Assembly: GCA_905214305.1 (NCBI GenBank) | Contig: CAJMLK010000061.1 | Location: forward strand, 1-17,011 | DNA: 17,011 bases | From: an uncultured bacterium | Lineage (GTDB): Bacteria; Desulfobacterota; Desulfovibrionia; Desulfovibrionales; Desulfovibrionaceae | Reading direction: 5' to 3' | In this document: positions 7,087 to 15,007 of the stretch, piece after piece | Layout: the number at the start of each line of letters is the position of its first letter | How positions within the stretch are numbered: position 1 is the first letter of the stretch | Made by a program: the position numbers and the translations under genes | Notes under the pieces: model-generated | Seen by the model: the letters and a program-made list of their open reading frames with translations, nothing else | Databases searched by the model: none | Told to the model about the DNA's origin: nothing

Positions 7087-7092
7087 TTGGTT

Positions 7093-8547
7093 ATGAATCG
7101 GGAATTTGCGGCCCTGCTGGATGAGTGCGGACGTGGTGAAATCGAGGTGCGCGCAGACTCGCGTCAGGTATGCCCCGGTGATATTTTTGTGGCTGTGCCC
7201 GGTGTCAGTGAAGACGGCGCGCAGTTCATTCCTGCTGCGGTTGAAGCCGGGGCGGGGGTTGTGGTTTGCCGGGCCGACAGTGAAGAGGCCGTGGCCGCAA
7301 CCGCAGCCGGTTGCAGGGTCGTCCACCAAGCCGATCCGCGTGAGGCGCTCTGGCGGCTGGCACAGGCACGTTGGCATACAGACACCTTGCCTATCCGTAT
7401 TGTGGGTGTTACAGGCACCAACGGCAAAACCACCTGCACCTATCTGCTTGAACGTCTTTTTGCTCAGGCAGGGCATACGCTCGGAGTTATGGGAACGGTG
7501 AGCTACCGCTGGCCCGGCCATGTTGAGGCGGCTCCCCTGACCACACCCGACGCCCTGAGCGTGCACGCCATGCTGGCTGCCATGGCCCGGGACGGCGTTG
7601 ATGTGGCCGTGATGGAGGTTTCCTCTCACGCCATCGACCAGCAGCGGGTGTGCGGCGTGCCGTTTTCCGGCGCGGCCTTCACCAACCTGAGTCAGGATCA
7701 TCTTGACTACCACAGGGATATGGAAAGCTATTTTCAGGCCAAGGCCAGGCTTTTTCTCGAACTGCCCCGCGCGGACAAGTCCATGGCCGTCAATGCCGAC
7801 GATGCCTGGGGCCGCCGCCTGCTTGAGCTGTGCCCCACGGCACTTTCTTTCGGTCTGCAAAAAGGTGCGCCCAACAGGCGGCACTTGTGGGGAGAGCTGC
7901 TTTCTTCCACCACACAGGGCTGCCACCTGCGCATGAGCCTTGAGGATATGCAGTGGGAACTGCGCTCCCCCCTTGTGGGAGCCTTCAATGCGTCCAATCT
8001 GCTGGCAGTACAGGCTGTGGCGCTGGAGATGGGCATTGATCCCGAAGCCTTCAGGGCCTTGGAAAGCTTTACGGGGGTCAGCGGCAGGCTTGAGCGCGTT
8101 GAAAACCCGCAAGGCCTTAATGTTTTTGTTGATTACGCCCACACGCCCGATGCGCTTGAAAACGTTCTTAAAGCGTTGCGTGATGCCGGTTTTGAACGCG
8201 TGATCACGGTTTTCGGCTGTGGTGGCAACCGTGACCGCAGCAAAAGACCCATCATGGGCGAAGCTGTGGCCCGCTGGTCGGACGTGGCCGTGCTGACCTC
8301 GGACAACCCGCGTTTTGAAGATCCGGAAGCCATCCTGAAGGATGTTTTGCCCGGTCTTGCCAATGCCAGAGAGGTGGTGGTCGAGGTTGACCGCCGTCAG
8401 GCCACATCCCGTGCTCTGGGCATGCTCGGCCAAAAGGACGCTTTGCTTATTGCGGGCAAGGGTCATGAGGATTATCAGATTGTTCAGGGCGTCAAACACC
8501 ACTACAGCGATCAGGAAGTGGTACGGGAGATACTTCGGTGCGCCTGA
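7093..8547 (+). CDS. murE: UDP-MurNAc-L-Ala-D-Glu:meso-diaminopimelate ligase MurE
   Basis: This cytoplasmic Mur ligase adds the third amino acid of the peptidoglycan stem peptide with ATP hydrolysis. The 484-residue protein has the ATP loop GTNGKTT (108-114), MEVSSHA (174-180), the lysine expected to be carbamylated in FQAKARLF (K217), VDYAHTPD (347-354), GCGGNRDRSKRP (375-386) and DNPR at 404-407. In this family DNPR marks enzymes that use meso-diaminopimelate rather than lysine, so the cell wall is predicted to be of the mDAP type. The ATG at 7093 is chosen for its ribosome binding site. The gene overlaps the murF start by 10 nt, implying translational coupling. Confidence 0.97.
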   Translation: MNREFAALLDECGRGEIEVRADSRQVCPGDIFVAVPGVSEDGAQFIPAAVEAGAGVVVCRADSEEAVAATAAGCRVVHQADPREALWRLAQARWHTDTLPIRIVGVTGTNGKTTCTYLLERLFAQAGHTLGVMGTVSYRWPGHVEAAPLTTPDALSVHAMLAAMARDGVDVAVMEVSSHAIDQQRVCGVPFSGAAFTNLSQDHLDYHRDMESYFQAKARLFLELPRADKSMAVNADDAWGRRLLELCPTALSFGLQKGAPNRRHLWGELLSSTTQGCHLRMSLEDMQWELRSPLVGAFNASNLLAVQAVALEMGIDPEAFRALESFTGVSGRLERVENPQGLNVFVDYAHTPDALENVLKALRDAGFERVITVFGCGGNRDRSKRPIMGEAVARWSDVAVLTSDNPRFEDPEAILKDVLPGLANAREVVVEVDRRQATSRALGMLGQKDALLIAGKGHEDYQIVQGVKHHYSDQEVVREILRCA

Positions 8548-9977
8548 CAATAAATGAGGCTGCGGCTTGTCTGGGATTGCCCGGAACATTGCCGGAAGCG
8601 GAAAACGCCGTTCTGACTACGGCCGTGACGGACAGTCGCGAGGCCGGGCCGGGGGCGCTTTTTGTCTGTGTGCCCGGCAGCAGGGTGGACGGACACGATT
8701 TTGCCGCTGCGGCCGTAGGGCAGGGGGCGGACGCTGTGCTGGCCGCGCGGCCCTTGCCGGGCATTAATGTGCCGGTTCTGGTGGTTCCCGATACTGTCAA
8801 GGCTCTGGGGCGACTGGCCTCGCTGTGGCGTGACAGGACAACGGCCCGCGTTGTGGCCGTTACCGGCACGGCAGGCAAGACCACACTCAAGGAAGTTCTG
8901 GCCCAGGTCTTGTCCTGTGGCGGAAAGACTGCCCGCAATGCCATGAATTATAACAACCAGATCGGCATGCCCCGTGCGGTGCTCGGTACGGACGGCGACG
9001 AAGCTTTCTGGGTTATGGAAGCCGGGATCAGTCAGGAAGGTGACATGGATGACCTTGGTTCCGTGCTGCGGCCGGATATTGCGGTTATCCTCAACGCCGG
9101 TACAGGGCATACCGAAGGGCTTGGAGAAAAGGGTGTGGCCTGGCACAAGGCGCGCCTGCTCAAGCATCTTGCCAAGGCTGGCAGAGGCCTTGTCTGCGCG
9201 GACTATCCCGATCTTGCGCGCGAAGCCCGTGCCACCGGGGCCGATATTCATTTTTTCAGCGGTTCCGGCCGTGATGTGGAGTTTCGCGCCATTTATGCGG
9301 GCGCGGCTCCTGCCCCTCAAGGTGCGGATGCCGCAACGGCGGATTCCTGCGGCTTGTACCGCCTGTGGCTTAACGGCAAGGAATTTGATGTCACCGCTCC
9401 TTTCAGGGGCGAGTACGGGGCGGAAAACGTGGCTGCCGTGGTTGCAGCGGCCCACATGCTCGGACTGGACGTTCAGGCCATCCGGCAGGGGCTGGCACAT
9501 GCCCGCATGCCGTCACAGCGCTTCAGTCAGGTGCGCGCAGGCTCGTGGTTGCTGATTGACGATACGTATAACGCCAATCCCCTGTCCATGGGGCGCATGC
9601 TTGATGCGGCGGCCGAAAGGGCGGCCGGTCGGCCTTTCGTGGCTGTTTTGGGAGCCATGCTCGAACTTGGCAGTCAGGCCGCCATGGAGCACGAAGCTTT
9701 GGGCCGCCGTTTGGCCAGCCTGAATCCTTCGGCAATCATCTGGAAAGGCCTGTATGCCGAGGACGTGCGTAAAGGGCTTACTCTGGCAGGCTATGCCGGG
9801 CCTTGGCAGGCTGTTGCCGATGCCGGGGAATTTATGAAAACATGGCGGACGTTGCAGGACTATGGCCTTGAAGACAAGGCCGCCAAAAACGGCGGTGTGG
9901 TTTTGTTCAAAGGCTCACGCAGCAACAGGCTGGAAACGCTCATGGCGGCCCTGAGCGGTCAGGGCAAGTTGTCCTGA
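8538..9977 (+). CDS. murF: UDP-MurNAc-tripeptide:D-Ala-D-Ala ligase MurF
   Basis: MurF adds D-Ala-D-Ala to complete the UDP-MurNAc-pentapeptide. The 479-residue product shows DSREAGPGALF (32-42), the ATP loop GTAGKTT (110-116; most MurF proteins have serine in the second position), NYNNQIG (137-143), the MurF signature DDTYNANP (341-348) and KGSRS (458-462). The start is GTG at 8538, inside the end of murE, with GGGAG (8525-8529) 8 nt upstream. The D-Ala-D-Ala ligase gene ddl is not in this window and must lie elsewhere. A gap of 333 nt separates it from mraY, the longest break within the cluster here. Confidence 0.96.
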   Translation: MRLTINEAAACLGLPGTLPEAENAVLTTAVTDSREAGPGALFVCVPGSRVDGHDFAAAAVGQGADAVLAARPLPGINVPVLVVPDTVKALGRLASLWRDRTTARVVAVTGTAGKTTLKEVLAQVLSCGGKTARNAMNYNNQIGMPRAVLGTDGDEAFWVMEAGISQEGDMDDLGSVLRPDIAVILNAGTGHTEGLGEKGVAWHKARLLKHLAKAGRGLVCADYPDLAREARATGADIHFFSGSGRDVEFRAIYAGAAPAPQGADAATADSCGLYRLWLNGKEFDVTAPFRGEYGAENVAAVVAAAHMLGLDVQAIRQGLAHARMPSQRFSQVRAGSWLLIDDTYNANPLSMGRMLDAAAERAAGRPFVAVLGAMLELGSQAAMEHEALGRRLASLNPSAIIWKGLYAEDVRKGLTLAGYAGPWQAVADAGEFMKTWRTLQDYGLEDKAAKNGGVVLFKGSRSNRLETLMAALSGQGKLS

Positions 9978-10310
9978 AGCGATGCGGCAGTGCGGCAGAT
10001 GCCCGCTGAAAGACGCAATCTGTCGGCGTGGTTCGCCTGCCGTCCGGCTGTTCTGGCCCGGCCCTGTGCTGCCGACATTCACCGTGAAGAGGCGCACACG
10101 AAAATCATGTGCAAGCGCCTGTAATGATGCCTGATATTTTTTGTGCGATGCTCATTTTGCCGGGATGGCCCGGCCTGAAGCGTGGACTTTTTTATTCCGG
10201 CGGCGTATGCGCCTCACCACCCCCGTAAAGCTGCGGGCGGTCTACCAAGGGCCTTGTCTGGCCCGCTGACAGTAACGGTCGCAGAGTGGCCAAACGAACG
10301 GACTCCGTGC
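9978..10310. other. 333-nt gap between murF and mraY without a recognised gene
   Basis: No supportable gene is visible here. The mraY frame is open from a GTG at 10182, but the extra 43 residues resemble nothing in MraY. Two hairpins can be drawn. An imperfect one has arms AGGCGC (10090-10095) and GCGCCT (10115-10120). A perfect GCCGGG/CCCGGC has loop ATGG (10159-10174) and is followed 16 nt later by a T6 run (10188-10193). Neither is a clear terminator, and I found no convincing promoter. Confidence 0.5.
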
Positions 10311-11387
10311 ATGTTTTACAATTTCCTTTCTCCTCTCGCATCGGAATGGACATTCTTTAACGTCTTCCGCTACATCACCTTCCGTTCCATGGCGGCGCTC
10401 ATGACGGCTCTGCTCATTTCCATAATTCTCGGGCCGCGCTTTATCGCATGGCTGCGCCGGTTGAAATGCGGCCAGTATATTCACGAAGACGTGGCAGCCC
10501 ACGCCTGCAAGGCCGGAACCCCGACCATGGGCGGCCTGTTGATGCTGTTCAGCCTTTCGGTGAGCCTGCTTTTGTGGGCGGACCTGACCAATATCTATAT
10601 CTGGCAGGCATTTTTTGTTTTTGCCGGATTTGGTGCAGTGGGCTTTTGGGACGACATGACCAAGCTGCGCCATCACAAGAACAGGGGTATTTCCGGCAAG
10701 GCCAAGATGGGCGGCCAGCTTGCCGTGGCCTGCGTGGCGATGCTGCTGCTTTTTGTCAACCCTGACTACAGCAGCAAGCTTACCATCCCCTTTTTCAAGG
10801 AAGTAACCTTTGATCTGGGCTGGTTTTACCTGCCGTTCGGCGTTTTTGTCATGGTGGCGTCATCCAATGCCGTCAATTTGACGGACGGTCTTGATGGCCT
10901 TGCCATCGGGCCTTCCATTGTGGCCTGCATAGTTTTTTCCATCTTTATCTACATTACGGGCAACGCGCGTTTTGCCGGGTATCTGCTGGTTCCCTACATG
11001 CCCGGAGTGGGTGAAGTGACCATTTTTTGCGCTGCCCTTGTGGGCGCGGGTCTGGGTTTTTTATGGTTTAACGCCTACCCGGCTCAGGTTTTCATGGGCG
11101 ATGTGGGGTCCTTGTCCATCGGCGGCGTGCTCGGCTATCTTGCCCTGCTGTGCAAGCAGGAGCTGGTGCTTGCCGTGGTGGGCGGACTTTTTGTGGCAGA
11201 AACGCTTTCGGTCATCGTTCAGGTAGGGTATTTTCGTTGGACAGGGGGCAAGCGCTTTTTTCGCATGGCTCCTCTGCATCATCATTTTGAACTTAAGGGC
11301 GTGCCTGAGTCCAAAATTATCATTCGCTTCTGGATTACATCAATTCTGCTTGGCCTCATGGCGCTTTCAGTCCTGAAGCTGCGTTGA
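10311..11387 (+). CDS. mraY: Phospho-MurNAc-pentapeptide transferase MraY
   Basis: MraY is an integral inner-membrane enzyme that moves phospho-MurNAc-pentapeptide from UDP onto undecaprenyl phosphate, making lipid I. From the ATG at 10311 the protein has 358 residues, the family's usual length, and many hydrophobic helices. Conserved cytoplasmic motifs are present: GTPTMGG (69-75), FWDDMTK with the aspartate pair D114-D115, NAVNLTDGLDG (176-186), FMGDVGSL with D254, and the HHH of PLHHHFE (313-315). The longer in-frame reading from 10182 is rejected because its extra residues are neither conserved nor membrane-like, although the ribosome binding site before 10311 is weak. The stop touches the murD ribosome binding site. 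Confidence 0.96.
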   Translation: MFYNFLSPLASEWTFFNVFRYITFRSMAALMTALLISIILGPRFIAWLRRLKCGQYIHEDVAAHACKAGTPTMGGLLMLFSLSVSLLLWADLTNIYIWQAFFVFAGFGAVGFWDDMTKLRHHKNRGISGKAKMGGQLAVACVAMLLLFVNPDYSSKLTIPFFKEVTFDLGWFYLPFGVFVMVASSNAVNLTDGLDGLAIGPSIVACIVFSIFIYITGNARFAGYLLVPYMPGVGEVTIFCAALVGAGLGFLWFNAYPAQVFMGDVGSLSIGGVLGYLALLCKQELVLAVVGGLFVAETLSVIVQVGYFRWTGGKRFFRMAPLHHHFELKGVPESKIIIRFWITSILLGLMALSVLKLR

Positions 11388-11391
11388 GGAG
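11386..11391 (+). promoter_or_regulatory. Ribosome binding site of murD
   Basis: GAGGAG, 7 nt before the ATG at 11399, and overlapping the last bases of the mraY stop codon. It decides the murD start against a TTG at 11384. Confidence 0.8.
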
Positions 11392-11398
11392 ATATAGT

Positions 11399-12703
11399 AT
11401 GGCATTGGAAAAAACGCGCGGCAGACGCATCAGCATTGGCGAAACGGCCGTGGTGATAGGGGCTGGACGCTCCGGCTTGGCCGCAGCGCGACTTTTGTGT
11501 CGTGAAGGCGCGCGGGTACGTCTGCTGGACAGCAATCCCGGCGCTTTTTCCGGCAGGGAAGAGCTGGCGGGCGAGCTGAAGCAGCTCGGCATTGTCATTG
11601 ATCTTGGCCCTCACCGTCAGGATCAGCTTGAAAATGCCGCCTTTGTTGTGCCAAGCCCCGGCATGCCTGTGGCGCGCCTCGCGGGCCTGGTTGACGAAGA
11701 GCGCACGGAAATTCTGGCTGAAATGGAGCTGGCATGGCGTTATCTGGATAACGAGCCGGTGCTGGCTGTTACCGGAACCAGCGGCAAGACCACAACCGCA
11801 TCATTGGCGGCCGCCATGCTGCATGAACAGGGCTATGCCGTGTTTTTGGGTGGCAATATCGGCACTCCGCTGTCGGAATACGTGCTTTCGGGGCATAAGG
11901 CCGATGTGCTGGTGCTGGAAATCTCCAGCTTCCAGTTGCAGACCTGCTCCACATTTTGTCCGAGAGCGGGCATCTTGCTCAATATTACGCCCAATCATCT
12001 GGACTACCACAAGGACATGGCCGAATATACGGAAGCAAAGTTTCGTCTGTTCCGTTGTCAGGACGAAGGTGACCTCGCCGTGCTCGGTGAGGGTTTGCGC
12101 AGCCTTGCGGCGCGGTATGGCCTGAAGGCCCGTCAGGTTTACGTGAGCGCTACGGACAGGTTTCCTGAAAGCTCCCTCATGGGCGTGCATAATCGCGTGA
12201 ATGAAGAGGCAGCCTGGCAGGCTTGTCGCCTTTTTGGCGTCAGTGAAGAAAATGCCGCCAGAGCGGTGGCACGTTTTGCCCCTCTGCCACATCGACTTGA
12301 ACGGGTACGTGAACTTGGAAATGTTCTTTTTGTTAATGATTCCAAGTGTACGACAGTTTCTTCCCTTAAAGTGGCACTTGAAGCTTTTGACCGTCCCGTA
12401 CGCCTTTTGTGTGGCGGGAAATTCAAGGGCGGTGATCTGGCGGGGCTGGCGGATCTGGTCAGGGAGCGCGTGACCGAAGTAGCTCTTTTTGGAGCCGGCA
12501 GGGAGCATTTCGAGCAGGCCTGGCAGGGGATTGTACCCATGACCTGGCATGAAACCCTTGAGCCTGCCGTAAAGCATCTTGTTGCCTCGGCGCGCAAGGG
12601 GGACGTGGTGCTGATGGCTCCGGCCACTTCAAGTTTTGATCTTTATGCCAACTACGAAGAACGTGGTAAAGACTTCAAGCGCATCGTGGGTAAGCTGGCA
12701 TGA
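11399..12703 (+). CDS. murD: UDP-MurNAc-L-alanine:D-glutamate ligase MurD
   Basis: MurD adds D-glutamate to UDP-MurNAc-L-Ala in the cytoplasm. The 434-residue protein opens with a nucleotide-binding GAGRSGLAAA (21-30), then shows the ATP loop GTSGKTT (116-122), ITPNHLDYH (186-194), the lysine expected to be carbamylated in TEAKFRLF (K204), LLCGGKFKGGD (326-336) and the C-terminal SSFD...YEERG block. The substrate-binding motif usually written NDSKATN reads NDSKCTT at 303-309. The other motifs are intact, so the enzyme should be active. The stop overlaps the ftsW start (ATGA). Confidence 0.96.
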   Translation: MALEKTRGRRISIGETAVVIGAGRSGLAAARLLCREGARVRLLDSNPGAFSGREELAGELKQLGIVIDLGPHRQDQLENAAFVVPSPGMPVARLAGLVDEERTEILAEMELAWRYLDNEPVLAVTGTSGKTTTASLAAAMLHEQGYAVFLGGNIGTPLSEYVLSGHKADVLVLEISSFQLQTCSTFCPRAGILLNITPNHLDYHKDMAEYTEAKFRLFRCQDEGDLAVLGEGLRSLAARYGLKARQVYVSATDRFPESSLMGVHNRVNEEAAWQACRLFGVSEENAARAVARFAPLPHRLERVRELGNVLFVNDSKCTTVSSLKVALEAFDRPVRLLCGGKFKGGDLAGLADLVRERVTEVALFGAGREHFEQAWQGIVPMTWHETLEPAVKHLVASARKGDVVLMAPATSSFDLYANYEERGKDFKRIVGKLA

Positions 12704-13881
12704 AAAATGTCTTTGCAGCAAAAGCCAAGGCCAACAAGGCGCACAGTGCCATGGGCCGGGCCACCGAGAAAGGCCCCTTTGCGCCTTTTGACTGGTGGCT
12801 GTTCACCATCATGCTCATTATTCTGGCCATCGGGCTTGTCATGGTGCTCTCGGCCAGCGGCATTGTGGCGGAGCAGGTCAACGGCGATAAGTACTATTTT
12901 TTCAAGCGTCAGGTGCTGTTTGCCCTTGTGGGCGGTGTGGCCCTGTGGGGCGCGGCACTCATGCCCCGCCACTGGTTGTATCGCCTGCAGTATCCGGCCC
13001 TTTTTCTGGCCCTTCTGCTTCTGCTGGTGACTCTTTCGCCACTGGCCCCGGCCATTAACGGGGCAAAACGGTGGATACCGCTGGGACCGGTGAACATTCA
13101 GCCGATGGAGTTCGTCAAGATAGCTCTTGCCCTGTATCTGGCGTATTTCATGAGCTCCAAGCAGGACCTCATCAAGACCTTCAGCCGCGGCGTCATTCCG
13201 CCGTTCGCCGTGACAGGTCTGTTCTGCTTTCTGCTGCTGCTCCAGCCCGACTTCGGCAGTGCCGTCGTGCTTGCCAGTATCCTGTTTTTCATGTGCGTTG
13301 CTGGCGGAACCCGCTTTATCTATCTTTTTTTCTCTCTGGCGCTGGCCTGCGCTGGCGCCATGGCGCTGGCAATTTCTTCGCCGTACCGTCTGCGCCGTCT
13401 GCTGGCCTTTCTTGACCCTTTTCAGGATGCCCACAATACCGGCTATCAGCTTGTGCAGTCGCTGCTGGCCATCGGCTCGGGCAGTTTTTTTGGTGTTGGG
13501 GTCGGGGCCAGCAAGCAAAAAATGTTCTATCTGCCCGAAGCGCACAACGACTTTATCATGGCCGTACTGGCTGAAGAGATGGGCTTTGTAGGCATGAGCG
13601 TGGTCATGGTGCTCTTTGGTCTGCTGTTCTGGCGCTGCTACAGGATCATTCAGGGGCAGCGCAACCTGCGTGACCGTTTCACCGCTTTTGGCCTTACCAC
13701 CATACTTGCCATGGGCGCGGTCATGAACCTCGCGGTGGTTATGGGGGTGGCACCGCCCAAGGGCGTGCCCATGCCCCTCATGAGCTACGGCGGCAGTAAC
13801 CTGCTTGCGACCATGCTATGCGTGGGCCTGCTTATGAACTTTTCACGGACGGCGGACACATGGACATCAACATCCTCCTGA
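12700..13881 (+). CDS. ftsW: SEDS peptidoglycan glycosyltransferase FtsW
   Basis: FtsW polymerises lipid II into glycan strands at the septum, in a complex with FtsI. The 393-residue protein has a cytoplasmic tail of about 30 residues and a run of hydrophobic helices. SEDS landmarks seen are NGAKRWI (120-126), QPMEFVK (134-140; most homologues have QPSE), LQPDFGSA (181-188), PEAHNDF (279-285) carrying the expected catalytic aspartate D284, and KGVPMPLMSYGGSN (354-367). The position next to murD and murG distinguishes it from the elongation paralogue RodA. It starts within the murD stop (4-nt overlap) and its own end overlaps murG by 22 nt. Confidence 0.95.
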   Translation: MKNVFAAKAKANKAHSAMGRATEKGPFAPFDWWLFTIMLIILAIGLVMVLSASGIVAEQVNGDKYYFFKRQVLFALVGGVALWGAALMPRHWLYRLQYPALFLALLLLLVTLSPLAPAINGAKRWIPLGPVNIQPMEFVKIALALYLAYFMSSKQDLIKTFSRGVIPPFAVTGLFCFLLLLQPDFGSAVVLASILFFMCVAGGTRFIYLFFSLALACAGAMALAISSPYRLRRLLAFLDPFQDAHNTGYQLVQSLLAIGSGSFFGVGVGASKQKMFYLPEAHNDFIMAVLAEEMGFVGMSVVMVLFGLLFWRCYRIIQGQRNLRDRFTAFGLTTILAMGAVMNLAVVMGVAPPKGVPMPLMSYGGSNLLATMLCVGLLMNFSRTADTWTSTSS

Positions 13882-14936
13882 CCACGGGCGGCACTGGCGG
13901 CCACATTTTCCCCGCGCTGGCCGTGGCAGAAGAAGTGCGGCGAAGACACCCTCAGGCCAAACTGCTGTTCGTGGGTTCTCTTTATGGGCCAGAAGCACGT
14001 TTGGCCCGTGTGGCGAATATTCCCTTTGAGGGCTTGCCTGTGCGCGGTTTTCTGGGGCGTGGCCTGAAAGCGGTGGAAGCCGGTTTTCGCATGACCTGGG
14101 CCGTGGGCAAGGCGATAGGCATTGTTCGGCGTTTCAAACCGCATGTGGTGGCTGGTTTCGGAAGCTACGCGGCGTTTGCGCCCATGCTGGCCGGGCGCAT
14201 GCTGGGCGTGCCCATCGTGCTGCATGAACAGAACGCCATTGCAGGAACCAGCAATCGTGTACTGGCGCGTCTTGCACAGCGTATCTGCCTTTCTTTGCCG
14301 GACACCCGTGGCTTTGATCCTGCCATGTGCGTTCTCACGGGCAATCCTGTTCGCGCCGGCGTGAGCGAAGCAGGGCGGCTGCCGCGCGCCCGCGGGGCCA
14401 GACGTCTGCTGGTGATGGGTGGTTCGCAGGGGGCGCATGCCCTGAACATGTTTGTTGTGGAGCACCTTTCGGCCTTCAAGGCTGCCGGGGTGGAAATTCG
14501 CCACCAGACAGGTGTTGCGGACGAGCAGACCGTGCGAAGCGCCTATGCTGCTGCGGGCTATGATCCTTCTTCGGTGACGGCCTTTATTGACGACATGGCA
14601 GCGGCCTACGCCTGGGCTGATGTGGCTCTGTGCCGGTCGGGCGCCACCACGGTGGCCGAATTGTGCGCCGCCGGGCTGCCTTCGGTGCTGGTCCCTTTTC
14701 CTTATGCGGTGCATGACCATCAGACGCGGAATGCCGAGGTGCTGGCGCAGAGCGGGGCGGCCATTCTTGTGCCCGAACCCCGCATGGCAGTGGAAGAGAT
14801 GGCCCAAACGCTTATCAGCCTGCTGGGCGACAGCGGTGAGCGCACGCGCATGTCGGCTGCTGCATTGGCCGCAGCCCGGCCAGATGCCGCCGCTCGAGTG
14901 CTTTCTGTTTTGGAAGAGATAGCCCGCCAGCGCTGA
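13860..14936 (+). CDS. murG: UDP-GlcNAc:lipid I N-acetylglucosaminyltransferase MurG
   Basis: MurG is a membrane-associated GT-B glycosyltransferase that adds GlcNAc to lipid I, giving lipid II. The 358-residue product has the N-terminal TGGTGGH (9-15), GFGSYAAF (99-106), HEQNAIAGTSNR (122-133), the second glycine loop GGSQGAH (187-193) and the UDP-GlcNAc binding stretch RSGATTVAE (259-267) followed by HDHQTRNA. The ATG at 13860 places the first glycine loop at the normal distance from the N-terminus. An in-frame ATG at 13818 would add 14 unconserved residues. It overlaps the end of ftsW by 22 nt, and 71 nt separate it from murC. Confidence 0.96.
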   Translation: MDINILLTTGGTGGHIFPALAVAEEVRRRHPQAKLLFVGSLYGPEARLARVANIPFEGLPVRGFLGRGLKAVEAGFRMTWAVGKAIGIVRRFKPHVVAGFGSYAAFAPMLAGRMLGVPIVLHEQNAIAGTSNRVLARLAQRICLSLPDTRGFDPAMCVLTGNPVRAGVSEAGRLPRARGARRLLVMGGSQGAHALNMFVVEHLSAFKAAGVEIRHQTGVADEQTVRSAYAAAGYDPSSVTAFIDDMAAAYAWADVALCRSGATTVAELCAAGLPSVLVPFPYAVHDHQTRNAEVLAQSGAAILVPEPRMAVEEMAQTLISLLGDSGERTRMSAAALAAARPDAAARVLSVLEEIARQR

Positions 14937-14958
14937 AAGCGGTTGCGGGATGTTTGCA

Positions 14959-14974
14959 TGGCGGCCTGCCGCCA
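14959..14974 (+). repeat. Hairpin in the murG-murC gap
   Basis: TGGCGG (14959-14964), loop CCTG, and CCGCCA (14969-14974) form a perfect 6-bp stem. An A/T-rich stretch (about 14977-15000) follows, without the T-run of a terminator. The A/T stretch could hold a weak -10 such as AATTAT at 14978-14983, with TTGCAT at 14954-14959 as a poor -35, but this is speculative. Confidence 0.3.
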
Positions 14975-15007
14975 CCGAATTATCTAGATATTCTTTAAAG
15001 GTAACGC

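Noticed and set aside
7054..8589. Minus-strand open frame of 511 codons opposite murE
   Set aside because: Lies wholly antisense to a certain gene; its His/Gly/Ala-rich translation is typical of a shadow frame in G+C-rich DNA.
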